64,000 nucleotides of DNA from Paenibacillus daejeonensis DSM 15491 (GTDB lineage Bacteria > Bacillota > Bacilli > Paenibacillales > Paenibacillaceae), in contig NZ_KB899667.1 in assembly GCF_000378385.1 (NCBI RefSeq), positions 62,001 through 126,000 of the forward strand, read 5' to 3'. The notes beneath the pieces are model-generated. The model was not told where the DNA came from. It ran no database searches and was given only the letters and a program-made list of their open reading frames with translations. Shown here in pieces: positions 32,985 to 41,475 of the stretch. The position numbers and the translations under genes are program-made. The number at the start of each line of letters is the position of its first letter. Within the stretch, counting starts at the first letter, position 1.

Positions 32985-33443
32985 TCACACCGATTCCAAG
33001 TATTCGCCGAGCTGATTCAGAAACGAATGTGTTCCTTGCATGCGTAAATCCGGTGTATCATGACCATCCAGAAATGCAGCTTGCTCTGTATAAATAAGTC
33101 TTGTGCCGTCTTCCACCGTCTTGAATTCAACGGTGGTTAAAGAAGCTGATATTCTCACCTTGTTCACTGGAGTTTTCTCCCTATCCATAATATATGAATA
33201 GACGATGCGAAGATCCTTCACGATCTCCTCATAGCGGGCGTCAAAAGTGTATATGGGACCAGTAGTCCCTCCACCGCGATTGAACTCCCTGCCGCCGACG
33301 CGAAATTCAAACTGCTCGGCCTGCGGGAACCATTTGGATTTGGCAACGGGATCTGCCCAGGCAGCGAAAACCGTGGCAGGTGAGACGTGATAATGGCGTT
33401 CAATAGCAAAGGTATGGTGTTCGACAAAATGGTTATTATTCAT
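32985..33443 (-). CDS. SRPBCC / AHSA1 domain protein
   Basis: 152 residues of the activator of Hsp90 ATPase homologue-like family: FAIERHYHVSPATVFAAWADPVAKSKWFPQ at the start, followed by EFRVGGREFNRGGG and the closing helix. Such proteins are often coupled to an ArsR or MerR regulator and bind small hydrophobic molecules. ATG 33443 lies inside the end of the MerR gene (8-base overlap), which shows co-translation; the open frame continues to 33542 in antiphase with that gene. Exact role unknown. Confidence 0.82.
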   Translation of the reverse strand: MNNNHFVEHHTFAIERHYHVSPATVFAAWADPVAKSKWFPQAEQFEFRVGGREFNRGGGTTGPIYTFDARYEEIVKDLRIVYSYIMDREKTPVNKVRISASLTTVEFKTVEDGTRLIYTEQAAFLDGHDTPDLRMQGTHSFLNQLGEYLESV

Positions 33444-33936
33444 TCGAATGGCCTCCAGTCGGGTGCTTTGGCTGATCTTCGCCGAGATAGTCGCCGAGCC
33501 GGTCCAGGTGCACGTTCCAGCTTGTACGACGTTCTTCAGCATGTTTCATCCGCATTGCGCCCAGTAAGTTGGTGTAATGTTCAAGGGTCAGTGGTTCTTG
33601 TTTGTCCATAAGATGCACGATTGATTCTAACTCGTGTACCAGTTTCATCTGAACGGCTATATTATCCTTCAAACTTTTAATGTGCAGGGAGATTATTTCA
33701 AAAAGGCTAACCTGATCCTCCACAAGTGCTAATTTAATCTGATCAAGAGACAATCCGAGTTCCTTTAGTGAAAGGACATGCTGGAGCCTTGAAATATCCT
33801 CTTCCGTATAAAGCCTTTGTTTTGAGTTGGAGTCACCGCTGGGCTGAAATAAACCGATTTGATCATAATATTGCAGCGTTCGAATCGTTAAACCCGTCAG
33901 TTTGGACAATTCGCCTATTTTCCAAGATTTTTGCAT
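33436..33936 (-). CDS. MerR family transcriptional regulator
   Basis: 166 residues. Winged helix-turn-helix at the N-terminus (KIGELSKLTGLTIRTLQYYDQIGLFQPSGDSNSKQRLYTEEDISRL), then a dimerisation coiled coil (about 75-115) and a C-terminal effector part of unknown ligand without metal-binding cysteines. ATG 33936 is chosen because AAGGAG lies 6 bases upstream; a start at 33957 would place that site inside the gene. It autoregulates, as judged from a 19-base-spaced promoter with a central palindrome just upstream. Confidence 0.85.
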   Translation of the reverse strand: MQKSWKIGELSKLTGLTIRTLQYYDQIGLFQPSGDSNSKQRLYTEEDISRLQHVLSLKELGLSLDQIKLALVEDQVSLFEIISLHIKSLKDNIAVQMKLVHELESIVHLMDKQEPLTLEHYTNLLGAMRMKHAEERRTSWNVHLDRLGDYLGEDQPKHPTGGHSNE

Positions 33937-33982
33937 AACCATCTCCTTATACGCCATGCGCTAGTTGATTACCGGTAAAGAC

Positions 33983-34013
33983 ACCATATCACACGACGTA
34001 ACGTCATAATCAA
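33983..34013 (-). promoter_or_regulatory. MerR-type promoter with 19-base spacer
   Basis: Minus-strand TTGATT (34013-34008) and TATGGT (33988-33983) are separated by 19 bases, too long for normal sigma-A use and the hallmark of MerR-activated promoters. The spacer contains the palindrome GACGTTACGTC, the likely operator. Confidence 0.75.
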
Positions 34014-34179
34014 GTGCATTGATTTAAAAAATTCTTTATCCGGAGTGAGACTTCAGTGCGGTGGGCCCGGCCTACTTTTTAAAGTTAAAGAGTGCCAGGT
34101 CTTCAATAGCGGGGGTTTTTGTAGTATGATGTAACAAGTGAAAAAACCGATGTTTGGGAACTTACAGGAGGATTCGTTT

Positions 34180-36984
34180 ATGTCTGAGCAGACTGCTTCA
34201 CCAACGGCCGTTCGTCCGCAATCGAGCAATCTATTGCGCAGAGACGTCCGTTTTCTGGGAAATATATTGGGCGAGGTGCTTGTCCATCAAGGCGGCGAAG
34301 AGCTGCTGGAGATCGTAGAGAAGATTCGTGAAATGAGCAAGACGCTGCGTGCGGAGTTCCTGCCTGAGCTGTATGAGGAGTTCAAGCGGGTAACCGAGTC
34401 GCTGAGTCCGGAGATCCGTCACCAAGTCATCCGTGCCTTCGCGATCTACTTCCAGCTGGTTAATATCGCCGAGCAGAACCATCGGGTACGCCGCAAGCGC
34501 GATTATGAGCGTTCGGCGGGCGAATCGGTCCAACCCGGATCGATCGAGAGCGCAGTGCAGACGCTCAAGGAACGGGAGATCGAAGTCGCTGTTGTCAAAG
34601 AGATGCTCGGCGATATTTCGCTGGAGCTCGTGATGACAGCTCACCCGACGGAGGCGACACGTCGCGCCGTGATGGATGTGCATCAACGGATGGCCAGCGA
34701 GATGATGGAGCTGGACAATCCTACCCTGACGTACCGGGAGCGGGAGAAGCTGCGTGAGCGTCTGCTTAGCGAAGTGCTGACCCTCTGGCAGACGGATGAG
34801 CTGCGGGATCGCAAGCCAACCGTTATCGATGAGGTCCGCAACGGCCTGTACTATTTTGATGAGACGCTGTTTGAAGTGCTGCCTGAGGTGTATGAAGAGC
34901 TGGAGCGCTGCCTCGAGAAATATTACCCGGGCGAAGACTGGCATGTGCCGACCTATCTGCGGTTCGGCTCCTGGATCGGCGGCGACCGCGACGGCAATCC
35001 GTCTGTAACCGCCAAGGTCACCTGGGAGACGCTGACGCTGCATCGCCAGCTCACATTGGAGAAATATGAAGAGAAGCTTAAGGAACTGATGGACCTGCTG
35101 AGCTTCAGCACCAATATTGTTGACGTGACGCCTGAGCTGCAGGAGTCGATCGCGACCGACCGCAGTCATATCGAGACGGTTAAATGCATCGAGATGTGGC
35201 GCAATGAGAAGGAGCCTTACCGGATCAAGCTCTCCTTCATGCTGGAGAAGCTGACCAACACGCGTGATGCGGCACTTAAAGGTACAGCGAAGCGTTATAA
35301 CAGCCCGGATGAGCTAAAGGCTGACCTGCTCGTGATCGATCAAAGCTTGCGCCATCATTATGCCGATTATGTGGCAGATACGTATATTAAGAAACTGATT
35401 CGCCAGGTGGAGTTGTTCGGTTTCCATCTCTTGACGCTGGATGTCCGTCAGCACAGTAAAGAGCATGAGAATGCGATGGCTGAGATTCTAGCTAAGATGA
35501 ACGTTGTTGAGGATTACGCATCGCTCACCGAGGAAGAGAAGATTGAGCTGCTGCATCAACTGCTTAACGATCCTCGTCCGTTAACGGCTGGCTATCTGGA
35601 CTATTCCGAGAGCACCCGCGAGTGTCTGGATGTATACGAAACGATCTACCGTGCACAACAGGAGTTCGGAGAAGTCTGTATCTCCAGCTACCTCATCAGT
35701 ATGACCCAGGGTGCCAGCGACATGCTGGAAGTTATGGTCTTCGCCAAAGAGGTCGGATTATACCGTAAGGAAACGGACGGAACGATCCGCTGTACGCTCC
35801 AATCGGTTCCGCTCTTTGAAACCATCGATGACCTGCATGCTGCGCCTGACATTATGGCCCGCCTGTTCCGTCTTCAGGTGTATCGCGATGCAGTGTCCGC
35901 CCGCGGCAATCTGCATGAGATCATGCTGGGTTACTCTGACAGTAACAAGGACGGCGGAGCCGTCACGGCCAACTGGGAGCTGCGCGTTGCGATGCAGGAT
36001 ATTACCCAGATCGGCAATGAGCATAATGTGCGTCTGAAATTCTTCCATGGTCGCGGCGGTGCGCTTGGTCGCGGTGGTATGCCGCTGAACCGCAGTATTC
36101 TCGCTCAGCCGCCACATACAGTGGGCGGTGGCATTAAGATTACAGAGCAGGGAGAGGTCCTCTCGTCCCGCTATTCGATGCAAGGGATCGCTTACCGCAG
36201 TTTGGAGCAGGCCACATGGGCGCTCGTTACTGCGGCGCGCCTGGCACGCTTCCCGAATCAGGAAGCGGAAGCAGAGAAGCAGTGGGAAGCAATCGCCCGG
36301 GAAATCTCGGATACGGCGCTGACGACATATCAGGATCTGATCTTCCGCGATCCGGACTTCCTGACCTTCTTCAAGGAATCGACGCCGCTGTCGGAGGTTG
36401 GCGAGCTCAACATCGGTTCCCGTCCGTCCAAGCGCAAGAACAGCGACCGCTTCGAGGATCTGCGGGCGATTCCGTGGGTGTTCGCCTGGACGCAGAGCCG
36501 ATACTTGTTGCCAGCATGGTATGCTGCCGGTACGGCGATTCAGAAGTACGTGGATGGCAAAGAGGCACATTTGGATACGCTAAGACAGATGTATGCCGAA
36601 TTCCCATTCTTCCGGACGCTAATCGACAATCTGCAGATGGCGCTCGCCAAGGCGGATCTGGTCATCGCCAGAGAATATGCCTCGATGATCAAGGACGAGC
36701 AGGTCCGCGAGCGGATCTTTGGTCTGATCGAATCGGAGCATAAACTGACTTGCGATCTGATTCTGAAGATTACCGGACAACAGGAAATTCTGGACAATGT
36801 ACCGGTCATCCAGGAATCGATTCGTCTGCGTAATCCATATGTCGATCCGCTCAGCTATCTCCAGGTTCAGCTCATCGCCGAGCTGCGCGCGCTGCGTGAG
36901 CAGGATGGCGACGATGCGGAGCTGCTTCGCGAGGTGCTGCTCACCATCAACGGCATTGCGGCAGGACTGCGGAATACCGGGTAG
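34180..36984 (+). CDS. ppc: Phosphoenolpyruvate carboxylase
   Basis: A 934-residue cytoplasmic enzyme that carboxylates PEP to oxaloacetate, refilling the TCA cycle. Catalytic histidine in VMTAHPTEATRR (about residue 155), SWIGGDRDGNP (about 270), the glycine loop FHGRGGALGRGGMP (about 625) and the C-terminal LRNTG (bacterial forms end xNTG) are all present. ATG 34180 follows CAGGAGG by 8 bases; an in-frame upstream start at 34138 lacks a site. Stands alone, followed by a hairpin terminator. Confidence 0.96.
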   Translation: MSEQTASPTAVRPQSSNLLRRDVRFLGNILGEVLVHQGGEELLEIVEKIREMSKTLRAEFLPELYEEFKRVTESLSPEIRHQVIRAFAIYFQLVNIAEQNHRVRRKRDYERSAGESVQPGSIESAVQTLKEREIEVAVVKEMLGDISLELVMTAHPTEATRRAVMDVHQRMASEMMELDNPTLTYREREKLRERLLSEVLTLWQTDELRDRKPTVIDEVRNGLYYFDETLFEVLPEVYEELERCLEKYYPGEDWHVPTYLRFGSWIGGDRDGNPSVTAKVTWETLTLHRQLTLEKYEEKLKELMDLLSFSTNIVDVTPELQESIATDRSHIETVKCIEMWRNEKEPYRIKLSFMLEKLTNTRDAALKGTAKRYNSPDELKADLLVIDQSLRHHYADYVADTYIKKLIRQVELFGFHLLTLDVRQHSKEHENAMAEILAKMNVVEDYASLTEEEKIELLHQLLNDPRPLTAGYLDYSESTRECLDVYETIYRAQQEFGEVCISSYLISMTQGASDMLEVMVFAKEVGLYRKETDGTIRCTLQSVPLFETIDDLHAAPDIMARLFRLQVYRDAVSARGNLHEIMLGYSDSNKDGGAVTANWELRVAMQDITQIGNEHNVRLKFFHGRGGALGRGGMPLNRSILAQPPHTVGGGIKITEQGEVLSSRYSMQGIAYRSLEQATWALVTAARLARFPNQEAEAEKQWEAIAREISDTALTTYQDLIFRDPDFLTFFKESTPLSEVGELNIGSRPSKRKNSDRFEDLRAIPWVFAWTQSRYLLPAWYAAGTAIQKYVDGKEAHLDTLRQMYAEFPFFRTLIDNLQMALAKADLVIAREYASMIKDEQVRERIFGLIESEHKLTCDLILKITGQQEILDNVPVIQESIRLRNPYVDPLSYLQVQLIAELRALREQDGDDAELLREVLLTINGIAAGLRNTG

Positions 36985-37008
36985 GACTGAATACACAACA
37001 TGCACCAG

Positions 37009-37056
37009 AGAGTCGGGCAAAGGCGGTACGAGAATGTCTGCCGCCCGGCTCTTTTT
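37009..37056 (+). terminator. Terminator of ppc
   Basis: AGAGTCGGGC pairs with GCCCGGCTCT (one G-T pair) and is followed by five T. Confidence 0.75.
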
Positions 37057-37168
37057 CAATACAGACTGGAAGAATAGGTGATCGAGAGAAAGAATCAGGT
37101 GATCGGACGCGGCTGCAAGACCGGGACGGACGACCGGCCGGTGGGCGTTAGGTTTGGAGGAATGGTTC

Positions 37169-37735
37169 GTGAAATCATTGGAAGCGCGATTAGCGCGCAT
37201 GGCCATCAAGGGGGACCAGCAGGCATTTGCAGAGCTTGTGGGACTCTATCAGGATAAATTGTATCATATGGCCTATCGTATGCTTAATAATCGTCAGGAA
37301 GCCGAAGATGTGGTGCAGGAGGCGTTCTTGCGCGTCTACAACAATCTGGAGCGGTATGACGAGAATATGAAATTTTCTACCTGGATTTACCGGATTGCGA
37401 CCAATCTGTGCATTGACCGGCTCCGCAAGCGCAAGCCCAGCTATTCGCTGGATGCCGAGTCGAGTGAATTTGAAGGCTTGGATGGCTATTCGATGATCCC
37501 CAGCGACAACCGTACGCCGGAGAGCGAGACGCTGTTGTCGGAAACGCAGTCCATCATTCACCAGGCGATGGCAACGCTGCCGCCCAAGTACAAGACGGTG
37601 ATGGTGCTGCGTTATTTGCATGAATTATCGCTACAGGAAATTGGCGACGCCCTCGGCATGCCCGTGACAACCGTCAAAACCCGGGTTCACCGGGGCAGGG
37701 AATTTCTGAGGAAGAAATTGGAGAGAACTTTATAA
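37169..37735 (+). CDS. sigW: ECF RNA polymerase sigma factor, SigW-like
   Basis: 188 residues: sigma region 2 (DKLYHMAYRMLNNRQEAEDVVQEAFLRVYNNLERYDENMKFSTWIYRIATNLCIDRLRK) and region 4 (LPPKYKTVMVLRYLHELSLQEIGDALGMPVTTVKTRVHRGREFLRKKL). The size, GDQQAFAEL start and neighbouring anti-sigma gene match SigW of Bacillus, the envelope-stress factor. GTG 37169 is favoured because TTGGAGG stands 8 bases upstream; an ATG at 37154 has no site. A SigW-type promoter lies between this gene and the anti-sigma gene. Confidence 0.85.
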   Translation: MKSLEARLARMAIKGDQQAFAELVGLYQDKLYHMAYRMLNNRQEAEDVVQEAFLRVYNNLERYDENMKFSTWIYRIATNLCIDRLRKRKPSYSLDAESSEFEGLDGYSMIPSDNRTPESETLLSETQSIIHQAMATLPPKYKTVMVLRYLHELSLQEIGDALGMPVTTVKTRVHRGREFLRKKLERTL

Positions 37736-37755
37736 ATAAAGATTCTATAAAATTT

Positions 37756-37783
37756 TGAAACATCTTGTGCGTTGGCACGTATC
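37756..37783 (+). promoter_or_regulatory. ECF (SigW-type) promoter
   Basis: TGAAAC (37756-37761), 16 bases, CGTATC (37778-37783) fits the SigW consensus TGAAAC-N16-CGTA exactly. It lies after the sigma gene and before the anti-sigma gene, so it could boost the inhibitor alone. Confidence 0.7.
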
Positions 37784-37890
37784 GTATAGCAGCAATAAGC
37801 TTGCCTTAAGATGTCGTTCAAAAAACGGCTTGGATACAAGGTGATTTTTGAACACGGTGCTTAAGCAATTCGTAGAAAGGATTGGCTGCC

Positions 37891-38532
37891 ATGAAATGCA
37901 ACGTCGCCATCGTATGGATGCACGATTATCTGGACGACGATCTGCCACGGGAACAAGTCAAGGAGCTCAAAGAGCACCTGATGGCCTGCCCGGACTGTCG
38001 GCAACGGTTTGAACAGCTGAAGCGGACGGATGCTTTTCTGCATGCGACCATGGTCGAAGGCCTGCATGATTCGGCGGATGCCGGTACGGATTCAGCTGCT
38101 TCGAGAGCGTTGACCGAGAAAATCATGCGCCAGCTGCCGGCACAACGACGCAAGCAGGGCTGGACGGCGTTTATCCGCAGACACCCCGCGCTGACGGTAG
38201 CCGTTGTGTTCTGCCTGGTGATGTTCTCGAGTTTCCTCGCGATGTGGGGACAGAACTCGGAGCTGATCGTTCGCGGCACAGACCTGCAGCAGCTGGTATT
38301 CGAAGGCGATCGGGTTATCGTGCCCGAAGGGGTACAGATCCACGGGGATCTGACCATCGAGAACGGCATCGCCGAAGTGCATGGCGAGGTGCTGGGGAAC
38401 TTGACGGTTATCGATGGTACAACAAACCTAGCGTCCACGGCGAAGATTGTCGGTGAGAACCGCCAGATTAACCAAGCCATTGATTGGTTATGGTATAAGG
38501 TAACAACCACGGTCAGCGGCTTAAATTTCTAA
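37891..38532 (+). CDS. rsiW: Anti-sigma factor, zinc-finger (RsiW-like) with surface beta domain
   Basis: 213 residues. N-terminal zinc-binding anti-sigma domain with VWMHDYLDDDLPREQVKELKEHLMACPDCRQRF (His plus CxxC), which masks the sigma factor in the cytoplasm; a single membrane helix at about residues 107-127; and an outside domain of about 85 residues with repeated short strands (VIVPEGVQIHGDLTIENGIAEVHGEVLGNLTVIDG) reminiscent of bactofilin-type beta-helix turns. RsiW is degraded stepwise (PrsW, RasP) under envelope stress. AAAGGA is 9 bases before ATG. The outside domain is unlike a plain linker and may sense wall damage; that is inference. Confidence 0.82.
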   Translation: MKCNVAIVWMHDYLDDDLPREQVKELKEHLMACPDCRQRFEQLKRTDAFLHATMVEGLHDSADAGTDSAASRALTEKIMRQLPAQRRKQGWTAFIRRHPALTVAVVFCLVMFSSFLAMWGQNSELIVRGTDLQQLVFEGDRVIVPEGVQIHGDLTIENGIAEVHGEVLGNLTVIDGTTNLASTAKIVGENRQINQAIDWLWYKVTTTVSGLNF

Positions 38533-38538
38533 CGATAG

Positions 38539-38566
38539 CCTCCCTGCCTTACAGGGAGGTTTTTTT
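38539..38566 (+). terminator. Terminator of the sigma/anti-sigma operon
   Basis: CCTCCCTG and CAGGGAGG pair around a 5-base loop and are followed by seven T. Confidence 0.9.
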
Positions 38567-38655
38567 GTAAAATTTGAAGCAGCTTTTTAGACATTGGCGG
38601 TTGACTTTGCTATTCTATAGAGAGATCGAATGGAACGCTAGCTGGGGGTAAGCCC

Positions 38656-39492
38656 ATGAACTACTTTTCGGATCTGACATGGAATCTGCTCATCAAGGAT
38701 ATTATCGATGTGGCCATCGTCAGCTACATTATCTATAGTTTGTTCCTGCTGGTGCGGGGGACGCGTGCCGTTCAGCTGCTGAAGGGGATTTTCGTGCTTG
38801 TGGCCACCTGGGCCATCAGCACCTGGTTCGATCTGTACACGTTGAAGTGGCTGATGAACCAGATGTTCACCTTTGGTGTGGTGACTGTCCTCATCATCTT
38901 CCAGCCGGAGTTGCGCCGGGCCCTTGAGCAATTGGGGCGTGGCAAGATCTTTGCGCGCAGCAATGTGCTGGAGGAGGATCTGAACCTGCGGATTGGCGAG
39001 GTCATTAAGACCGTCAATTATTGTTCCAGCCGCAGCATCGGTGCGCTTATCGTCTTCGAACGGGAAACCGGGTTGAATGATTATATCGAGTCCGGTATTG
39101 CGATGGAATCCCGCGTCAGCTCGCAGCTGCTGAGCAATTTGTTTGTGCCGAATTCGCCGCTCCATGACGGGGCGGTTATCATTCGGGGCGGACAGATTAT
39201 GGCGGCCGCCTGTTATTTGCCGTTGTCGGAGAATCCTTTTATTAGCAAAGAGCTGGGGACACGGCATCGGGCAGGTATTGGCGTCACGGAGGTCAGCGAT
39301 GCCATCTCGGTCATTGTCTCCGAGGAGACGGGACAGGTCTCGCTTGCTATCGGAGGAATGATCGTCCGCGATATCAAGGAGGAGTCCCTGATCTCCAAGC
39401 TGTTCGACGAGCTCAGACCCGAAGCTTCGACACGGGAGAAGACAAAAGCGAAGGTCTCTTTCTGGAAGAGAAAGGGGGATCACAATGGATAA
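38656..39492 (+). CDS. cdaA: Diadenylate cyclase CdaA
   Basis: 278 residues. Three N-terminal membrane helices (about 13-75) precede a DAC domain that makes cyclic di-AMP from two ATP; the catalytic motifs DGA in PNSPLHDGAVII and RHR in GTRHRAGIG are intact. CdaA and the two downstream genes form a conserved Firmicutes operon in which CdaR and GlmM bind and modulate the cyclase, linking c-di-AMP to osmotic balance and wall precursor supply. GGGGGT precedes the ATG. Overlaps cdaR by 8 bases. Confidence 0.95.
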   Translation: MNYFSDLTWNLLIKDIIDVAIVSYIIYSLFLLVRGTRAVQLLKGIFVLVATWAISTWFDLYTLKWLMNQMFTFGVVTVLIIFQPELRRALEQLGRGKIFARSNVLEEDLNLRIGEVIKTVNYCSSRSIGALIVFERETGLNDYIESGIAMESRVSSQLLSNLFVPNSPLHDGAVIIRGGQIMAAACYLPLSENPFISKELGTRHRAGIGVTEVSDAISVIVSEETGQVSLAIGGMIVRDIKEESLISKLFDELRPEASTREKTKAKVSFWKRKGDHNG

Positions 39493-41386
39493 ATGGCTCA
39501 GCCACCCCACCTCTCTGAAGGTAATCTCGGTTATTATCGGGATCCTGCTGTGGGCGGTCGTCCATTTTGACACCGATTCGCCCAACAACGTGGCTTCCTT
39601 GCTGGAAACGCGAGATATCCCGGTCAAGGTGACGGCAGAAGGACTAGACGGTTCGCTGCATGATTTGCGCCTGGTAGACCCGGATAATGTGCGGTTGACG
39701 GTGAGAGGCAATCGGGCAGTATTGATGGCAGCCTCTCCCGAGGACTACAGGGTATATGTCGATTTGACCGATGTACAGGACGGCGAACATATCCTGCAAT
39801 TGAACTATGATCTGCCGGGACGCGTCCAATTCATAGAACTGTCGCCTTCGCGGGTGACGGTGGACCTGGTGCCGATGCAGACGACTGAATATGAAATCCA
39901 GATTCAAACGACCGGAGAGCCGGCCCATGACTACAAGGTGGATACCCCGATCGTCAAGCCGGGTAATCGAGCCTTTGTGACACTACCGGAGGATCAACTC
40001 GATCTGGTCGGTTACGTCGGTGCCGTCATCAATGTCGATGGCGAGGAGAATACAGTCACGGAGAAACGCGTCGAGCTGAAAGTGTTCGATACCGCTGGTG
40101 AAGAGATGGAAGATGCGGTCGTCAATCCAGCCACTGTCGAAGTCGAAGTGCCGATCGTCAAGCCGTATAAGACGCTGCCGCTCCAGATTGGACAGGCAGG
40201 CAGTCTCCCGGATGGCGTGAGTCTCTTATCCGTGACGCCGGAGGTCGATGAGGTTACTGTCTACGGACCACTGGCCGAGTTGGAGCAACTGGAGTATTAT
40301 GACGATGTTGTCATTAACCTTAGTGGTATCCAGCAGTCAGGCACCGTGACGGTCGAGCTTGATCCGCCGCCGGGAACAGCGGGGATCAGTCCCCAGCAGT
40401 TGGATATCGCTGTGGAAGTGGCTGCTTCGGATACGATAACCGTGCCGGAGGTGCCGATTCGGATGAGCGGACTGTCCGACGGGCTGGAAGCGAGGATCGT
40501 CACTCCGGCCAGTCAACGGGTAGACATCCAGGTGACCGGCGCGCCGGGTGTTCTGGCGCAGTTGGGTGCGGGAGATATTCAATTGATAGCTGACCTGAAC
40601 GGACAAGTCCCCGGTACGCACGAGATCCCTCTGGAGATCCAATTGCCCCGGTTTGTCCGGGAAGCGAGCGGTGGATCGCTCTCGGTGACAGTCGAGATTA
40701 CGACCGCCGAGGAGGTCTTCGCCCCGGAGTCGGAGGAGCCTGGTGACGAGGGGACCCCAGGATCCGAGAATGAAGAACCCCTCCCGCCTGAAGAGGAACC
40801 GATAACGGATCCAGAGGAGACCACTCCCCCGCCCGAAGGCGGGACGAATGACAACAATAGTGAAGAGCCTGCTAATCCAGATGAACCAGGAGCAGAGCAG
40901 GGGAACCAAACCGGTGGTGGCGGCGTGCGGAATGATGGTGATCCGCCTTCCACTGGGACAGGCACAGGCGAGACAAGCCCGGGTGGGAACATGAACGCGA
41001 CGGCTCCGGGTGAGACAGGCGGCGAAGGCAATCTTGTTCCGCCCGATCCCTCGCCGGAGCCAGGTGGCGTTGCCGGGCAGAATGATGGCGTTCAGACGCC
41101 TATCGTCTTCCCCGGTGCAGTGGGAACCGCTACGCCTCCGCTTGGAAGCTGGACTGCAGTCGAACGACCGGGCTTGGGAGAGACCGGCTGGGCTACAGTT
41201 GAGGCGCAGGAACGGGTACCGCTGGGAGAACGGCAGGCGCCTGCCGTTGTACGATATGGCATGATCACAGCAGGACTCGCGGTTGCAGCTGCGGCCGCGG
41301 CGGTTCTGTGGGGCCGTGCCATGTCTTCTCATGCCCAGAGAGACCCGATGAGACGCACCAGAGGCCGATTGATTAGTCATCGGTGA
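39485..41386 (+). CDS. cdaR: CdaR, YbbR-domain regulator of CdaA with long C-terminal extension
   Basis: 633 residues, about 150 more than the Bacillus protein. An N-terminal membrane helix (LKVISVIIGILLWAVVHF, about 10-27) is followed by four YbbR repeats outside the cell (about 45-125, 135-215, 225-310, 325-415). Unusual is the rest: an acidic Pro/Glu/Gly/Asn-rich linker of about 170 residues (415-590) and a second hydrophobic stretch rich in alanine (about 597-615) with a basic tail. That would bring the C-terminus back to the cytoplasm. Known role of family: modulating CdaA activity. Confidence 0.9.
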   Translation: MDKWLSHPTSLKVISVIIGILLWAVVHFDTDSPNNVASLLETRDIPVKVTAEGLDGSLHDLRLVDPDNVRLTVRGNRAVLMAASPEDYRVYVDLTDVQDGEHILQLNYDLPGRVQFIELSPSRVTVDLVPMQTTEYEIQIQTTGEPAHDYKVDTPIVKPGNRAFVTLPEDQLDLVGYVGAVINVDGEENTVTEKRVELKVFDTAGEEMEDAVVNPATVEVEVPIVKPYKTLPLQIGQAGSLPDGVSLLSVTPEVDEVTVYGPLAELEQLEYYDDVVINLSGIQQSGTVTVELDPPPGTAGISPQQLDIAVEVAASDTITVPEVPIRMSGLSDGLEARIVTPASQRVDIQVTGAPGVLAQLGAGDIQLIADLNGQVPGTHEIPLEIQLPRFVREASGGSLSVTVEITTAEEVFAPESEEPGDEGTPGSENEEPLPPEEEPITDPEETTPPPEGGTNDNNSEEPANPDEPGAEQGNQTGGGGVRNDGDPPSTGTGTGETSPGGNMNATAPGETGGEGNLVPPDPSPEPGGVAGQNDGVQTPIVFPGAVGTATPPLGSWTAVERPGLGETGWATVEAQERVPLGERQAPAVVRYGMITAGLAVAAAAAAVLWGRAMSSHAQRDPMRRTRGRLISHR

Positions 41387-41475
41387 CGTATGCGGACGCG
41401 GCATGACACGTATAGAGGGTTATAGGCGTATGCTGGGATGAAGAATTGAATGAGGCACAAAGGAGAATGCAACTT

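Noticed and set aside
34231-35169. 312-codon minus-strand frame
   Set aside because: Shadow of the PEP carboxylase gene.
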